From NCBI GenBank assembly GCA_004352715.1, contig SCFE01000056.1:1752522-1816521 (forward strand): 64,000 nucleotides of DNA, in the 5' to 3' direction. The position numbers were made by a program, and so were the translations under genes. The notes beneath the pieces are model-generated. The model was given only the letters and a program-made list of their open reading frames with translations. It had not been told where the DNA came from and made no database searches. The DNA comes from Hofstenia miamia. Lineage: Eukaryota > Xenacoelomorpha > Acoela. Below are positions 1 through 12,290 of this stretch, piece after piece. The first letter of the stretch is position 1. Every line of letters begins with the position of its first letter.

Positions 1-335
1 AATTTTACAATTGATTTATGGAACAAACTCCCTCCAGATATTAAAGAAGAACGAAATTTCAATAAATTTAAAAAATCATTAAAAATTTCACTAAAACGAA
101 GAAGATACAACTACTTATCAAATTATAGGACAAAGTCCATAAACTATAACAAAGCTATTGAACAATGAAAACCAACTATTTATATCATCAAGGACAATAA
201 ACTTTTGAAACCAAGACAAAGTATTTTTTCAGAACCAAGTTCATTTATATTTATTGTTTTAATTCTTCATAAGTGTTAATCACTTGATATGTAAAAAAAC
301 AAAAGAATTAAATAAATATTATTATTATTATTAAA
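1..335 (+). mobile_element. LINE (non-LTR retrotransposon) 3' end
   Basis: Frame 1 is open from base 1 to a TGA at 166-168. It reads like the extreme C-terminus of a LINE ORF2: a WNKLPPDIKEE segment followed by a basic FNKFKKSLKISLKRRRY stretch. This is the usual W-N-x-L-P ... F-K-x-x-L-K ending of CR1/jockey-type reverse transcriptase proteins. An AT-rich 3' UTR follows and closes with an (ATT)n run near 313-332, as expected for a target-primed LINE tail. The element continues off the left edge, so its 5' extent is unknown. The clade (CR1, L2 or Daphne-like) is inference. Confidence 0.65.
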
Positions 336-340
336 AAAAA

Positions 341-2311
341 CTGATAAATTCTGCTTAAAATTCTTGACTACCAAATTCAGAAAACATATGTATTCAATGA
401 GTTACTATATACTGATTCATCTAAACATGCACATGCCGTATTTCGAGAAACGCGCAATTTAAATACAAATGCATGTATTCAATTGAAAAAATAGAACGCA
501 ATGATTTAATAGCGGAACGGATTTGAATTTTATTAAAATATTGCATGAAAATAGAACAATTTTCAAAAGTACGCGTACACATGCAAAGATTATCGTAAAT
601 CCTAATAGACAGCCTTGTTGAATAAAAAGCTACCTTATTATTTAATAAGGAAGCTCGTTCTTAGCAAAGAATGGCTGAACTTGTCACTGCATAAAATTTA
701 GTTTTACACATTCAATGAAAATTTTGGGGTGAAATAATTTTTTGTCAAGGAATTATGACTATTTTCTTTTCTCAATGGTGATTGACTTCTATATTAATAT
801 ACAAATATATAAATAACTAGACAAAAACAACAAAATTCTGAAATCAGCATTAATAGCTACAAATTAATATGCTTTAAGATATTACTAGACCTTATAATTT
901 GAGTTTTGAATAGAAAAAGATTAAAATTTGCCCAAACTATTAACCATTTTTACATAATACATCTCTTAGCATTTTAAACAAATTTTTTGCAAAAATATGA
1001 CGTCAGCAAAAATTTCTGGATTAAAATGTTTTCTTGGAATTTCTTCAAACTCTTCTTCCCATGGTACTTTTGTGCCAAACTTCATGACAAAAATAAACCG
1101 AGGGGGTATCCCCTCTTGTGAAACCAACGTACATAAAAAAGTTGTGAGAATTAGGGTTAAGTAACAAGATATTAGCCTTAAATACATTGTTCCTCAATTC
1201 AATTTTTAATCAAACTACTTATTAAAGCAGTCAATTAAAGCTATATTTTGTTGTTTATGTACAAACTGAGTCTGAGATACCAATTGGAGAAATGATATAA
1301 AATTTTAGTACGTGATAACTTGGAACATTAACTGTTTTTAATATCAACAGCTGTATTGGAAATATTTTTATAAATGCAATGGTTAAGCGCATTTTTAAAT
1401 TTAAGAAATCCATAAGTAAGCCTGTGGGGGTTAGCTATGTAATACTGATGAGAGCTTGAGGCTAATGTGAATCTTGCATTTGACAATTTTTGCATATATT
1501 GGATATAATTCAGTCTGCATTTATTCTTTTTACCATTCAAAATTCCTTATCTAGCACAAATTTCTACATTGCTAACATGTCATTTAAACATCATCTACTC
1601 GCATATACTCTATATATTTGAAGTTTCTGAAAATAGAAAGTGTGTCGACATTAAACATTTTTATAAACCAGCAACTTCGCATTATACTGCTTTGTTACTG
1701 AGCACTCCTGAAGAGTCCAGATCATTTGTTTGAAAACCTTAGTAGTAAATCATTGTCATAATGTGCATGAGATGCTATGTTTAATTCGTAAGATGCACAA
1801 TTTGATTTATTTCATTCTCAGCACATTTATTATATACCTGGGAAAGCGGACATCATCTTCAACGAATTTAAACTCCAATAAATCACTTTAAGCCACTTCT
1901 TGTGTGATACACACATAAATCAGAGTACTATTGTTGACGGATTTTGCGACACGGTGTCAAGTCTTTTGCAATTATGATAATTTGTGTGATATATTTAAAA
2001 GCGATAAATTACACTTAATTTGAATGTTTTCATTCGTCGACATGCGAATTAAAAACATCTTTAGGTGATTTGATGTGAATTTATATGCGTTTATGATCAT
2101 CTCCAGCTAAGCGCCGCTCAATATGAGACACTCTATGCCAACATCACCCATGACACTCTTATTAACAAAACATGGCCATAGATTCACTCAATAATATTAG
2201 TTAACTAAACTTTATGATGTTTTCAACTGGAGGATCTAAATTAGATACTTGCACTTGATTCATGGCGTCGCATATCAGAGATAGTCTTTTGCTTGTAAGT
2301 TCTATTAAATG

Positions 2312-2312
<1 letters not shown>
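341..2312. other. AT-rich non-coding stretch
   Basis: I see no supportable gene. The longest open frames (about 70 codons, minus strand near 966-1187 and 1328-1540) have no recognisable motif and look like chance frames. Confidence 0.6.

Positions 2313-2351
<39 letters not shown>
2313..2351. repeat. (TA)n microsatellite
   Basis: About 38 bases of pure alternating TA, followed by a TGTGTG-type stretch. One of many (TA)n tracts in the window. Confidence 0.9.
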
Positions 2352-2354
<3 letters not shown>

Positions 2355-2952
2355 ATGTGTGTGCATGTCTGAAATAGTATTGTTGTGTTAGGGAAGTGAT
2401 CTAAATTGGATACTCTAAGATTGTGTGAACTAAGGCGTTAACGAGAGGTGATTGTTCCTCCCAAATACATTATTCAACACCCTTTGGAAATTCTTATTGG
2501 GGTATTTCACTCAGTGTTTACTCAGAAGGCAACCAATGCGTAATTCCTCTTTAGTTAAGAGATTAATTCAGGGAATTGTTAATGCTATTTTAGAGTATCC
2601 TTTTTGGACCACATCTCTTATAGGGTGACGAAATATAGTGCACTAACTACCTAATATAAAATAGCTATTATTCATCGTGCTTACAGATGTGCATGTGCGT
2701 TTTGTGATCATCAACGTTTGGATCTGTAACGAAACCGTAGCGGACACTATTTCATTTCAGAAGATATTGCCTAAAAGAAAAGCAATGCCAAATGACTCCG
2801 ATTTGTATTCTTAGAGTGGTAGTTCTGGTGCATGAAGACATGAAGAAGCAAACCTGCTCCAAGATTGCAGGGTACCTTACCAAGAGATGGATATGGGCTG
2901 GGCCGAGCTTCAGCAGAGATATTGGAAGAAATCCAAACTCGTCATGGGCTGT

Positions 2953-3080
2953 GCAGGGATGGAATCCGATCCAACATTTTAAGATCCGATCCGATCCGGA
3001 TCCGAAACTTCAAGATCCAGATTAGATCCGATCTGATCCGAACTTTTAAAAAAAATTTAGTTTTCAATCCGAAGCGGATC
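2953..3080. repeat. GATCCG-rich cluster, probable hAT-type element end
   Basis: The stretch opens with CAGGGATGGAATCCGATCC and then carries many direct copies of (A/G)ATCCGATCC and GGATCCG, up to CGAAGCGGATCCGAA. A 5' CAGGG start with short subterminal word repeats is typical of hAT-superfamily ends, but no transposase frame is visible. A second GATCCG-rich patch lies at 4205-4266, so the two may delimit one non-autonomous element of about 1.3 kb. That pairing is inference, because I do not see a matching inverted terminal repeat. Confidence 0.45.
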
Positions 3081-4204
3081 CGAATTTAAATTAGTATTCT
3101 AACAATAAACAAACATAAACTTAAAAAATATTTGGTTTTTTAATGCGAAGAGAAGTGCGTCAACACTATCTTGACATATACTTACAAAATAGTGCATACA
3201 ATCAACTTATTTGTTAGCTTTGTAATAATCTAGTTCCTAAAATTGTCATCAACTATAATCATAATATATTTATAGAGTTTAAATAGTTGAGTTTCTTATA
3301 GTATTGCCTCCCATATTAATTTTTTATGTCCAAATTCAAAAATAACCACTTTGCAATGTCACTATGAGTTGAAGTTGTTTCAAACAAAATAAATTTACTT
3401 CAAAATTGCAGCTAAGGCGATGAAAACAAGAGTAGCACAAATAATGGCAAATTAAAGAACAACCCCAAAATTTTTTATTGCAAGACATTAAAAAATTTTT
3501 TGTAGAGTGCATTAAGATCCTTGATAGAAAAATTCATTTTTCAAACAAAATTTGAGATATAAATATAAGTTTTCAATTTTACTGAAATTGGATACTAAAT
3601 TGGATTAAGAACTTTAAATTATATAACAGCAACATTAAATAAATTAATGCCCTATTAATAGTATGCAGACGATATGTTTCCATAAACATTTTTGTATTAG
3701 TGATTATAATAATGACAAACCTTCTGAGTACTAAGTTGTCTTGGCATTGCAAATTGCTTAGATTGCATATTTAAATGAGATTTCTTTTGATTGAAGTGTA
3801 TCCCAAATTATATTAGTATTCTTGCATTTTGGCAGTGTTTGAAAAAGGTAAAGTATTTCACTTGCTTCTCTGTGTTCTGTGCTTTTTCTTTGACACATAT
3901 ATTAGAGAGAATCCTTTTCAGAATTCTGCTTTCATTTGCAAGTTTGTACAAACAAATGCTTTTGGTTGCTTTACTATTTTATCATTATGTGATGGAAAAC
4001 ATGAATCGTATTTTCAGATTTAAAGTATTCGTCACCAATTGTATAAATTGTTGGAAAGAATAACACGGAACCTGTTGTATGAACAATAAAATTCAATTAC
4101 AAAATTTCACTTAGATTGAGATTATTAACACACTTAAATTGGGATTCAATGTAAAAATGTGAGTAATTTATAAAATGTACAAATACACAAGTTTTAAAAA
4201 TTTT
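3081..4204. other. AT-rich stretch between GATCCG clusters
   Basis: No supportable gene. The 90-codon plus-strand frame near 3791-4063 has no family motif and uneven composition. The stretch may be the interior of a non-autonomous element bounded by the two GATCCG patches. Confidence 0.4.
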
Positions 4205-4266
4205 TGGATCCGAAACATATCCGAAGTAGCTCAAAATGAAAATCCAATCCGTATCCGATCCGAACT
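4205..4266. repeat. Second GATCCG-rich patch
   Basis: It carries GGATCCGAAAC, ATCCGAAG, AATCCGTATCCGATCCG and similar words, in the same orientation as the cluster at 2953-3080. It is probably the partner subterminal region or a second fragment of the same repeat family. Confidence 0.4.
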
Positions 4267-5410
4267 GCAGTTTTGTACTATGTGCACAACACAAAAATTT
4301 GTGTGGAATATAAATCCCAGCGTCAAAAAGTTTACAATCTTACATATATCCAAAATAAATTTGATCTATATATTATGATTTTTAGTTTCAAACTTACTAG
4401 CAAGCCCCGTATTTTTATTTATGCGTAATAACGAAAGTATAATACTATAATTTAGGTTATTTATATGAATGTAATCTTACAATATGCTTAATAAATAGCA
4501 TGCTTAAAATATAATTTTCTAAATTTTTTATACAATTATATTAATAAATTTTAGACATATATCTGAAGTCGACTAGAAACATTTAAGAAAATCACAAATA
4601 AACTAAATATTGCACTACTGTTTAGTTTTACCTTTTCTATAGTTGTCAAAAAAATAGTGCCCAACTTAACTCAGGCTTTTCTTTCAATGTTTAATTTTTA
4701 TAAGCACTATAATTCACGAACTAACTTAAATAGCTAAAATCTACAATCATCACAAGATAAGGGTTATCTCTTCACTTATTATGAAGCTTTGCCAGGTATT
4801 GAACCGTTGAGGCTCACCTTTTGTGAAGTCACCTCTGACATTGCATAAAGTGCGTTTCAATGAACATTGATGGCCTATCTGCACAAAACAAAGCAATTTA
4901 GGTCAATTGCGGCATTAATCGGCCCTATCGTCTAAGCACTAGGAGATATGCGGAGAATTTGAAAGTTCTTACAAAATACATTTCCTTGAAAAATTATTTA
5001 GATTTTATCATACTTCAAGCAAAAATAAATACTTAGCAAAATTTTTTAATCAGACAGGGGGAACATTTTCGCATAGATGTGTCATCCAAACTAAATGAAC
5101 CAGATAGCTACAGGAGGATGTTAAGGTTGAATATGGTTTCACTAACAGGTTTAGTAGAAATATAGGAGCTGCTAGTAACCCTTAGGTTGAGATTCTTTGC
5201 TAAGCTAATATTGTGCTTTGAAGAATGCTAGTGCAAGTGTGAATCACATAATGCTTTGTAGCATTGAATATCAGTATCCAACTAAAACACTACAGGTGGC
5301 AGCAATTTTTTGAAAATTTATCTTAAGGAAAGTTTGCAGAAAACATTTTAAAGGAATGGGTTTATGAAAATTTTGGAATTTTGCAGCTCATTCCTTCTTC
5401 CCCAGCTCCA

Positions 5411-5449
<39 letters not shown>

Positions 5450-6843
5450 TTCCATTTCCTCAGCTGGAAATATATAAATTTCCATTCAGCTCACATTGCT
5501 TCAAAATTGGATGTTTTCAATATTTTCAAAAATTTTCCAATTTGAGGCATCTCCTAACTAATTTATAATTGAAAAACACATAAAAACATAAAAAGCCAGT
5601 TTCAAGGACCCTGTATTTGCTTCAAATAAGAATAAATAACTTCAATTTCTATGCCACTTAAACTAAATCGAGCTTACTCTGTGAGACCTTAAACAGCAAA
5701 CCATAGCATTGCTCTGTTTACTGCGAGTTTAGCGAAGTGTTATTATTACTTCCTTTAGGTTGTAATAGTAATGATAATTTCTTTGGGTTGATGAAGTGGA
5801 AAATAATGATGATGATGATATTTATATGCTTTCATACGATGTTACTTGATAATATATTCCAGATATTCTTGACCATATATTTTTGAGATTTTATAAATGA
5901 GACTTGTTCGATAGCAAATAGTTTAATATCTTAGAGACTTTTTTCAAGATCACCAAAAATCTCCGCTTCATAGAAATCATAGAAAAGCCTAAAAATATTC
6001 CTTTCTAGTTTTATTTCATTGTATTATTGACTAATGGAATTTTTAATTTTATGAAAAGTAAGTTCTGTTATTTTCCTTTCTTAGTATTGATAGTGGCCAT
6101 TTTTACAAGAAAAGTTCTTTCATTCGATATATGGATTCCTATTGCTTGAATTTCAGCTGCTTAGAAATCGAACGCATTGAAATGCAATAAATATAAACAT
6201 GGTTCTTACTTGAGATACATTTGGCATAAGAAAAAATGCCAAAACATTTAGTGATTCTTAAGATTTTTTAAATATCTATTTTACGAATACAAATCATTTA
6301 CATTCCCTTATATCTCAATTTCCGTTATGCATATAAATGTTTAATGTTAATGCTCGCATGATTACGAATTGTAAGCATTGTTTAGTGTTGTATATGTTGT
6401 GTGATACAACAGACTGTTTCTGTTGTGTTGTGTTGGTTGATGAGTGAAAAACTCACAGAACGGGAAGCCTGCTGTGCAGGGCCTGAGCTTTGCCAGATCG
6501 GGCTTGGTCCGAAATTAAAGAAAACTGACTATTATGCAAGAGTACATGCAAATCAATTGCAGAGACTACAAAATAGATTAAGACTCCTTGATCTCAGTCA
6601 AATACTAATGGCTAAGTCTATAACATAGGATCAAAACCTTTTTAAAGAACTATCTATCCTTCTGATTTATCAATCTATCGGTATTTTTTCAATATCTAGA
6701 GTATTGGTATACATTTTGCTTCTAAGAGAATTCTTCAAGGAAAAAATATATAATATTCTGCTAGGAGATGTTAAGTTCATTTAGCTTGGTCAAAGATTGT
6801 AAGGGTATGTGATCTTGCTTTGTCTTGGTCAAATAAATTAACC
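4267..6843. other. AT-rich non-coding stretch with (TA)n tract
   Basis: A (TA)n tract interrupted by one GTA sits at about 5410-5451, and a short (GAT)n run near 5806-5820. A 75-codon plus-strand frame at 6401-6628 has fairly protein-like composition (Cys- and Leu-rich) but no motif I can name. I do not call it a gene. Confidence 0.5.
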
Positions 6844-7066
6844 TAAAATCCTATCTGCAATGCTTCTCAATCATAAGATTGCGCATATATATATATACAT
6901 ATATGTATATCAGAGTGGCAAACGGGTCACATATTTTGTTCCACGACCCAATCCGGCCCGCAGACAATTGACCCATGACCCGACCAGACCCATAGTATGT
7001 TGTCCACAACCCGACCCATGGGTCAGACAGTCAGCTTTTGACACGAGTTTTATTTGCAAATGTTTG
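6844..7066. repeat. 223-bp segment, copy 1, with hAT-like CAGAGTGGCAAACGGGTC end
   Basis: The sequence is identical to 7088-7310, on the other side of a 21-base N gap. From 6911 it has CAGAGTGGCAAACGGGTCAC followed by many GACCC/CCCGACC words, the pattern of a hAT-type terminal region. The exact duplication across the gap is best explained by two overlapping contig ends that were not merged, so only one copy is probably real. Confidence 0.7.
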
Positions 7067-7087
7067 NNNNNNNNNNNNNNNNNNNNN
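7067..7087. other. Assembly gap (21 N)
   Basis: A run of N flanked by perfect 223-bp direct repeats, which suggests an unmerged overlap rather than missing sequence. Confidence 0.9.
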
Positions 7088-7310
7088 TAAAATCCTATCT
7101 GCAATGCTTCTCAATCATAAGATTGCGCATATATATATATACATATATGTATATCAGAGTGGCAAACGGGTCACATATTTTGTTCCACGACCCAATCCGG
7201 CCCGCAGACAATTGACCCATGACCCGACCAGACCCATAGTATGTTGTCCACAACCCGACCCATGGGTCAGACAGTCAGCTTTTGACACGAGTTTTATTTG
7301 CAAATGTTTG
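7088..7310. repeat. 223-bp segment, copy 2 (duplicate of 6844-7066)
   Basis: Base-for-base the same as the segment left of the gap, including the (AT)n tract and the GACCC-rich hAT-like terminus. This copy continues into unique sequence on the right. Confidence 0.7.
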
Positions 7311-8602
7311 ACAAAACAAATGAAATAACTTTAGATTAGGTTTTACATAGCATTGTAGATTGTATACTAAATGGAAAAGCATGGCTAGTTGTCCACTAAT
7401 ATTTCATGCAATCCTTTAAACAATACATTTCTCTTACCCGGCAATTTTCAAAATCTTGACCCATTACCCCGGTTGTAATCATGCCTTTGAATGAGTAGAC
7501 AAAAGTTGCTCAACAAATTTTTGCATATTGAATTGCCATGCCTCGTAAATGTAACATAAAGTCATTTCACACAAAAAGGAAAATGTTGTGAAGTGAATAA
7601 AATTTTGCTGAACATCACAGAACCTAGGCTGAATATAGTTCATTGGACTGTTGGACAACAATGTTCTGTAGGCAATACAGGAAGAGGTATGCTTGCGAAA
7701 TTTGAGGACATGCTACATATAGAATCTGGTAATATTTGTGAAGAATCCCCGCTTAGGATTGTTTTGTAGCATACGATTCAAAAAAACTTGAAATCATTGA
7801 GTGAACTATGAATTCTACCTAACATCAACAAGTTCTATATAAAAATAATCAACAGTTACCTAGAGAATTCAATGAAGTTGTTACTGACTCATGAACACAA
7901 GCACAAGACCAAGCAAATCCAACAGGGACTTATTTCGAGTTGATTACCATAATCCCTCTAAAACTCCTTTGAAAGTCCTGATGTAACGGTGCAACTACTG
8001 AAATCTTCAAACGTAGCAGAATTTAAGCATTAGTAGTTAATAGTAGCATCTAAGCAAAAGACAACTAAATACTTATTTTTCTTATAATTTGGGTTCATAA
8101 ACATTAGTATTCGAAAGTTCGTATATGATAAAAGGGAATTTAGTAATCTTCAACTAAATGTTTTTGCATAAAAATCTGATTACAAAATTTTAGGTGGCAA
8201 GTTTTCATGTACATGATTTATATCCTCAAACTTAAGAAAATTGAAATTGCTGAAATGTGTTTTGTATGAATATTACCATTTAAAAATCAATAATATGATG
8301 GAATTTAGTATATTTATAAAAAATTAAATATTTAACTTACTGTATTTAGATGACCTACAAGGAGGATGAAATACTAATTCAATCAAAAATCCATCTTCTC
8401 AATACAAATTTTTTCAAAGGAAGCCCCACAATCAATAGAAGTGAGTTGAACATGAGGCTAACAAAGGAATTTCTGTCTATCAAAGATTATTATGTAAATA
8501 TGTCTCATTTATATAAAAACTGAACTTTATTTGGCATTTCCTCAGAAAATTTCTTGTTCAATTTATCCTTAGTAAAGAAAAAAACTTAAACTAATTTACA
8601 TA
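7311..8602. other. AT-rich non-coding stretch
   Basis: No supportable gene. Short GACCC/CCCGG words at 7436-7475 (ACCCGG, TTGACCCATTACCCC) may be the far end of the hAT-like element that starts at 7151. Confidence 0.4.
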
Positions 8603-9009
8603 TTTATGTATTTACATGCAACCCAGATGAAACCGTTTTCGTTAAAGTATTGTACTAAATGCATTAATGTTTAGGAAGAACCATTAATAGAAATAGCAGT
8701 TTGTGATATTCAAGGCATTGAGTTAATAGATCTCATTCAGTTTGGCAGACTCAATACTTTTCAAGTATATTATGTTAAGAAGGTTTAGTAGTTTAATAAA
8801 TGTGCTTAGATTCTACTCGCTGATCAGAATCTATTCATTTCCACCTTCACAGATATACTTGTCGGTGATTGGATAAAAGCTATTCGATCATGTAATTCAA
8901 TCTTCCTTTTTCCGTTTACGCCATTCAAAGAATTCAGATTTCTAAAATGGAAGAATATATAGAATTTCCTCATTTACTTAAAATGAAGCTTCCAAAACAT
9001 AAAAATGAA
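8603..9009. repeat. 407-bp duplicated segment, copy 1
   Basis: Matches 9041-9447 base for base as far as I can compare. The two copies are separated by a single N and 30 bases that match a distant LINE tail. This looks like an assembly join error rather than a biological tandem duplication. Confidence 0.7.
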
Positions 9010-9010
9010 N

Positions 9011-9040
9011 AAAATTCATTTTGGGTAAATAATGGCTAGG
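9011..9040 (+). other. 30-base stray piece of LINE 3' region
   Basis: These 30 bases, from AAAATTCATTTTGGG through to GGCTAGG, also occur at 12046-12075 near the end of the LINE frame. Sitting directly after a lone N between two identical 407-bp copies, they look like a misplaced gap-filling fragment. Confidence 0.6.
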
Positions 9041-9447
9041 TTTATGTATTTACATGCAACCCAGATGAAACCGTTTTCGTTAAAGTATTGTACTAAATGC
9101 ATTAATGTTTAGGAAGAACCATTAATAGAAATAGCAGTTTGTGATATTCAAGGCATTGAGTTAATAGATCTCATTCAGTTTGGCAGACTCAATACTTTTC
9201 AAGTATATTATGTTAAGAAGGTTTAGTAGTTTAATAAATGTGCTTAGATTCTACTCGCTGATCAGAATCTATTCATTTCCACCTTCACAGATATACTTGT
9301 CGGTGATTGGATAAAAGCTATTCGATCATGTAATTCAATCTTCCTTTTTCCGTTTACGCCATTCAAAGAATTCAGATTTCTAAAATGGAAGAATATATAG
9401 AATTTCCTCATTTACTTAAAATGAAGCTTCCAAAACATAAAAATGAA
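9041..9447. repeat. 407-bp duplicated segment, copy 2
   Basis: Copy of 8603-9009 that runs on into unique sequence (TTATTTCCCTTGTGG). No coding capacity is recognised in it. Confidence 0.7.
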
Positions 9448-9658
9448 TTATTTCCCTTGTGGCAACACATATTAGAATATGTATATTGAAATAAGGCCAC
9501 TCCATCTAATGAATGATATACAGCAAATATGAATGCTTAATCGTTTAAGGAAAACTATTTTGAATTTCCACACTAAAGTATTTCGATTCAGTAACTGTTG
9601 TTCATACAATATTCTGTAAATAACAAAACAATTTCATAATTTTATATGAATTTGCTAT

Positions 9659-9850
9659 ATGAACATAGAACTTAAATGCTTTGATTTAGTAAGCTATCTT
9701 TGGAAAAGTGTGCAGCTTTATTATCATAAAAGCATATATATTCAAGGAAAATGGGCTTGTTGCAGAAAGAAAGGCAAAGAAACAACCGGTTGTGCATTTA
9801 TAGATGAAAAGTGTGAGTCTTTTCAAATTTTGCATTTTAGGCAATGCTAA
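9659..9850 (+). CDS. Possible exon with W-x-CC-x7-GC zinc-knuckle-like motif
   Basis: A 63-codon open frame contains YYHKSIYIQGKWACCRKKGK followed by ETTGC. The order H ... W-x-C-C-x(7)-G-C resembles the small Cys/His module H-x-G-x-W-x-CC-x-GC found in several uncharacterised eukaryotic proteins. A GTGAGT donor-like site follows GAAAA at about 9811. I cannot find neighbouring exons, and the usual N-terminal Cys and C-terminal His of that module are not clear. It may be a lone exon, a pseudogene or chance. Confidence 0.25.
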   Translation: MNIELKCFDLVSYLWKSVQLYYHKSIYIQGKWACCRKKGKETTGCAFIDEKCESFQILHFRQC

Positions 9851-10619
9851 ACGTATTTGCACTGTAGTGAATACTGATCAGTAAAGGCATCTCTTCTGTT
9901 TGTTAACTTTCTTAAGCTATTTAGTGGTTTTAACAAGATTGGGTTAGTACGTTTAAGTATCAGTACTCGAAGTAAGTCGAGCATTATGTATATACGAAGA
10001 AAGCAAAATATATGACAAAAACGGTCAATGTGAGAAACGTATTTCAACAAAGTAAAGTTTTAAGTCATACCGGTATTCTGGAATAATTTATATGAGTCTC
10101 ATTGGCATTTCCTATCATGAGCGTGAGTGATTATGCGCAGTCACAAGTCATATTGGGTTGAATCTTAAGCCTTAAATGAAAAAGAACATGAAAAACAAAC
10201 GAACAGTTTTTTGCAGGGTACCGTATGCCTTCTCACGTCAGCAGTGATATTTTGCAATATTGTTCTCAAATGGACATGAAACGCAACAAAAGTAATATCG
10301 AAATGATCTTCTTTGGTCAGTAAGGCGATATTAAATCCTGAGAATTACTCCTCGATAACGAACAGCCTCTGTGATGGTGAATATCACTAAAAACTCAAAA
10401 TGGCATTGGTTGCCAAAAAGCCCACTATTTGTTCAAAAGGAGGGGCTAGAAATCATTGTTCTAAGTTATGAGGACATATAAAATCGACTACTTACCTATA
10501 GGCAAGAATTAGTTGGCCAAATAAATTTTAAATAAAACAGAAATCATGATGTCTCTTATAAATTCAGAGTCTTTATCTGAAGGCATTTGATTTATTCACT
10601 TATAGCGGTGATCGGAAGC
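9851..10619. other. Non-coding stretch before the LINE
   Basis: No supportable gene. The last part may be the decayed 5' portion of the LINE that becomes recognisable near 10.65 kb. Confidence 0.4.
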
Positions 10620-12290
10620 CTCGAATTACCTATAAATTTGCATACTAAAATTCCTGGATATTAAAAGCAACAACCTCTATAGTTGCTGAACCGCTAAATT
10701 TCATCGTCAATAAATCTTTAAAGCAAACCAACTTTCCAAAAAATTTTCATGAAACAATCATATATATTAGTCCGGTTTTAAAAAAGAAAGCTGTTACTTT
10801 AGCTACTAATTAATTATAGGCCAAACTCCATTACTTCGACAATAAGTAAAATTTTCGAACGACTCTTACATAATCAAATTATTGACCACCTTTCAAAACA
10901 CCAATTAATGTCAAAAACACAATTTGGTTTCCACAAGAATTTTTCAACTGATGATGCTCTTTTGTATGCTACCGAAAATTGGTTATCATCTCTTGACTCT
11001 GACCAATTTGTTGCAGCGGCCTGTCTCGATCTTTCAAAAGCTTTTGACTCTATTAATCACGATATCTTATATATGAAATTAGAAAAGCTAGGAATTTCGG
11101 AAAGTAGCGTTAAATTAATACCTACTTATCTAACCAACAGAATTCAGTGGGTCAAATTAAATATTACTTTCTCAATTGACTATTTATAAAAATCGGAGTA
11201 CCGCAAGGTACCATTCATGGACCACTACCTTTTAACGTATATGTAAACGATATGTAGCAACATACGAATTGTCAATTGATTCAATATGCCGATGATTGAT
11301 GCATTTTTAGTGGAACAACATCTTTAAATCAAGCAATAAATGATGTTGAACAAAATTGTGAAAAATTGTGTAAATATTTTAACATGCACAAATTCAACAA
11401 CAACTGTGAAAAAACTGAATTTCTCAGGGAAAAAGTGTATTACTATCACATTTTTCACTAACTTTTAATAACGACTCAATCTCCCCTAAAGAATCTTTTA
11501 AATATCTAGGTATAACTATTTACTCAAAAATTACATACAAGCTGCAAGCAAACGAAATTTTAAAGGGCATGGCAATGAGTATTAAAACAATATCACATAT
11601 AGCGGAACATTTCCCTTCAGACAATATGATTCAATTATTTCATGCTTTAGTCATGAGCCATCTTAATTATGCAATTACACTTTCTTTCAAGGTTAAATGA
11701 ATCATTAGTAAAAAAACTTACAATACAATTAAAACTGGCACTGAATGTTTGTCAGAAAAACTCGCCCAAAACAAAAAAATTACATTTTGTCATCCATGCT
11801 GTTTCGTTTTTTAAAATAACAAATAAATTACCTCCTTATATAATTCAATATCATTTCCAAAGTTTTGTCATAAGCGCAATAAAAGAACTAATAATTATAC
11901 AAGCATTAAATTTCGTAAAACAATCAAGCAACAGTCTGTTATTAATGTTGCAATTCGTAATTGGAATCGATCACCAATTGAAATTAAAATGATTAATAGT
12001 GCAATAAAGTTTAGGAGAAAATTGAAAGCATTTTTGTTGAAAGAAAAATTCATTTTGGGTAAATAATGGCTAGGATTCAAATTTTACAATAAAGATTATA
12101 CAATAACGTGCAACTAATTTCCATAGCCTGAACAGAACAGATTTTGTAATCTTGTTATTTTTTGTAAATATTATGGTGATTTGTTATCATTCTTCACACT
12201 ATTCAGATAATAACCAGTCTTGTAGTTGAAAATATTGTCTGAATAAAGAATATCCTATTTTATCTTATTTTATCATATCTTATCTTAAGA
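10620..12290 (+). mobile_element. Decayed LINE with reverse transcriptase (CR1/L2-like)
   Basis: Several frames in order give reverse transcriptase landmarks: an ITSTISKIFERLLHNQI block (about 10830-10880), then QFGFHKNFSTDDALL, then CLDLSKAFDSINHDIL (catalytic Asp region), a GVPQGT-type turn near 11195, QYADD followed at once by a stop near 11290, FKYLGITI near 11500, and a basic C-terminus ending LKEKFILGK and TAA at 12064-12066. Frameshifts and stops break the frame in several places, so it is dead. The 3' UTR ends in an imperfect (TATCTTAT)n run near 12250-12290. The strongest open piece is 10908-11189. 5' truncation is likely, since no endonuclease domain is seen. Confidence 0.8.

Noticed and set aside
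6401-6628. 75-codon plus-strand frame with Cys/Leu-rich text
   Set aside because: No motif, no splice context and a repeat-rich neighbourhood; too weak to call.
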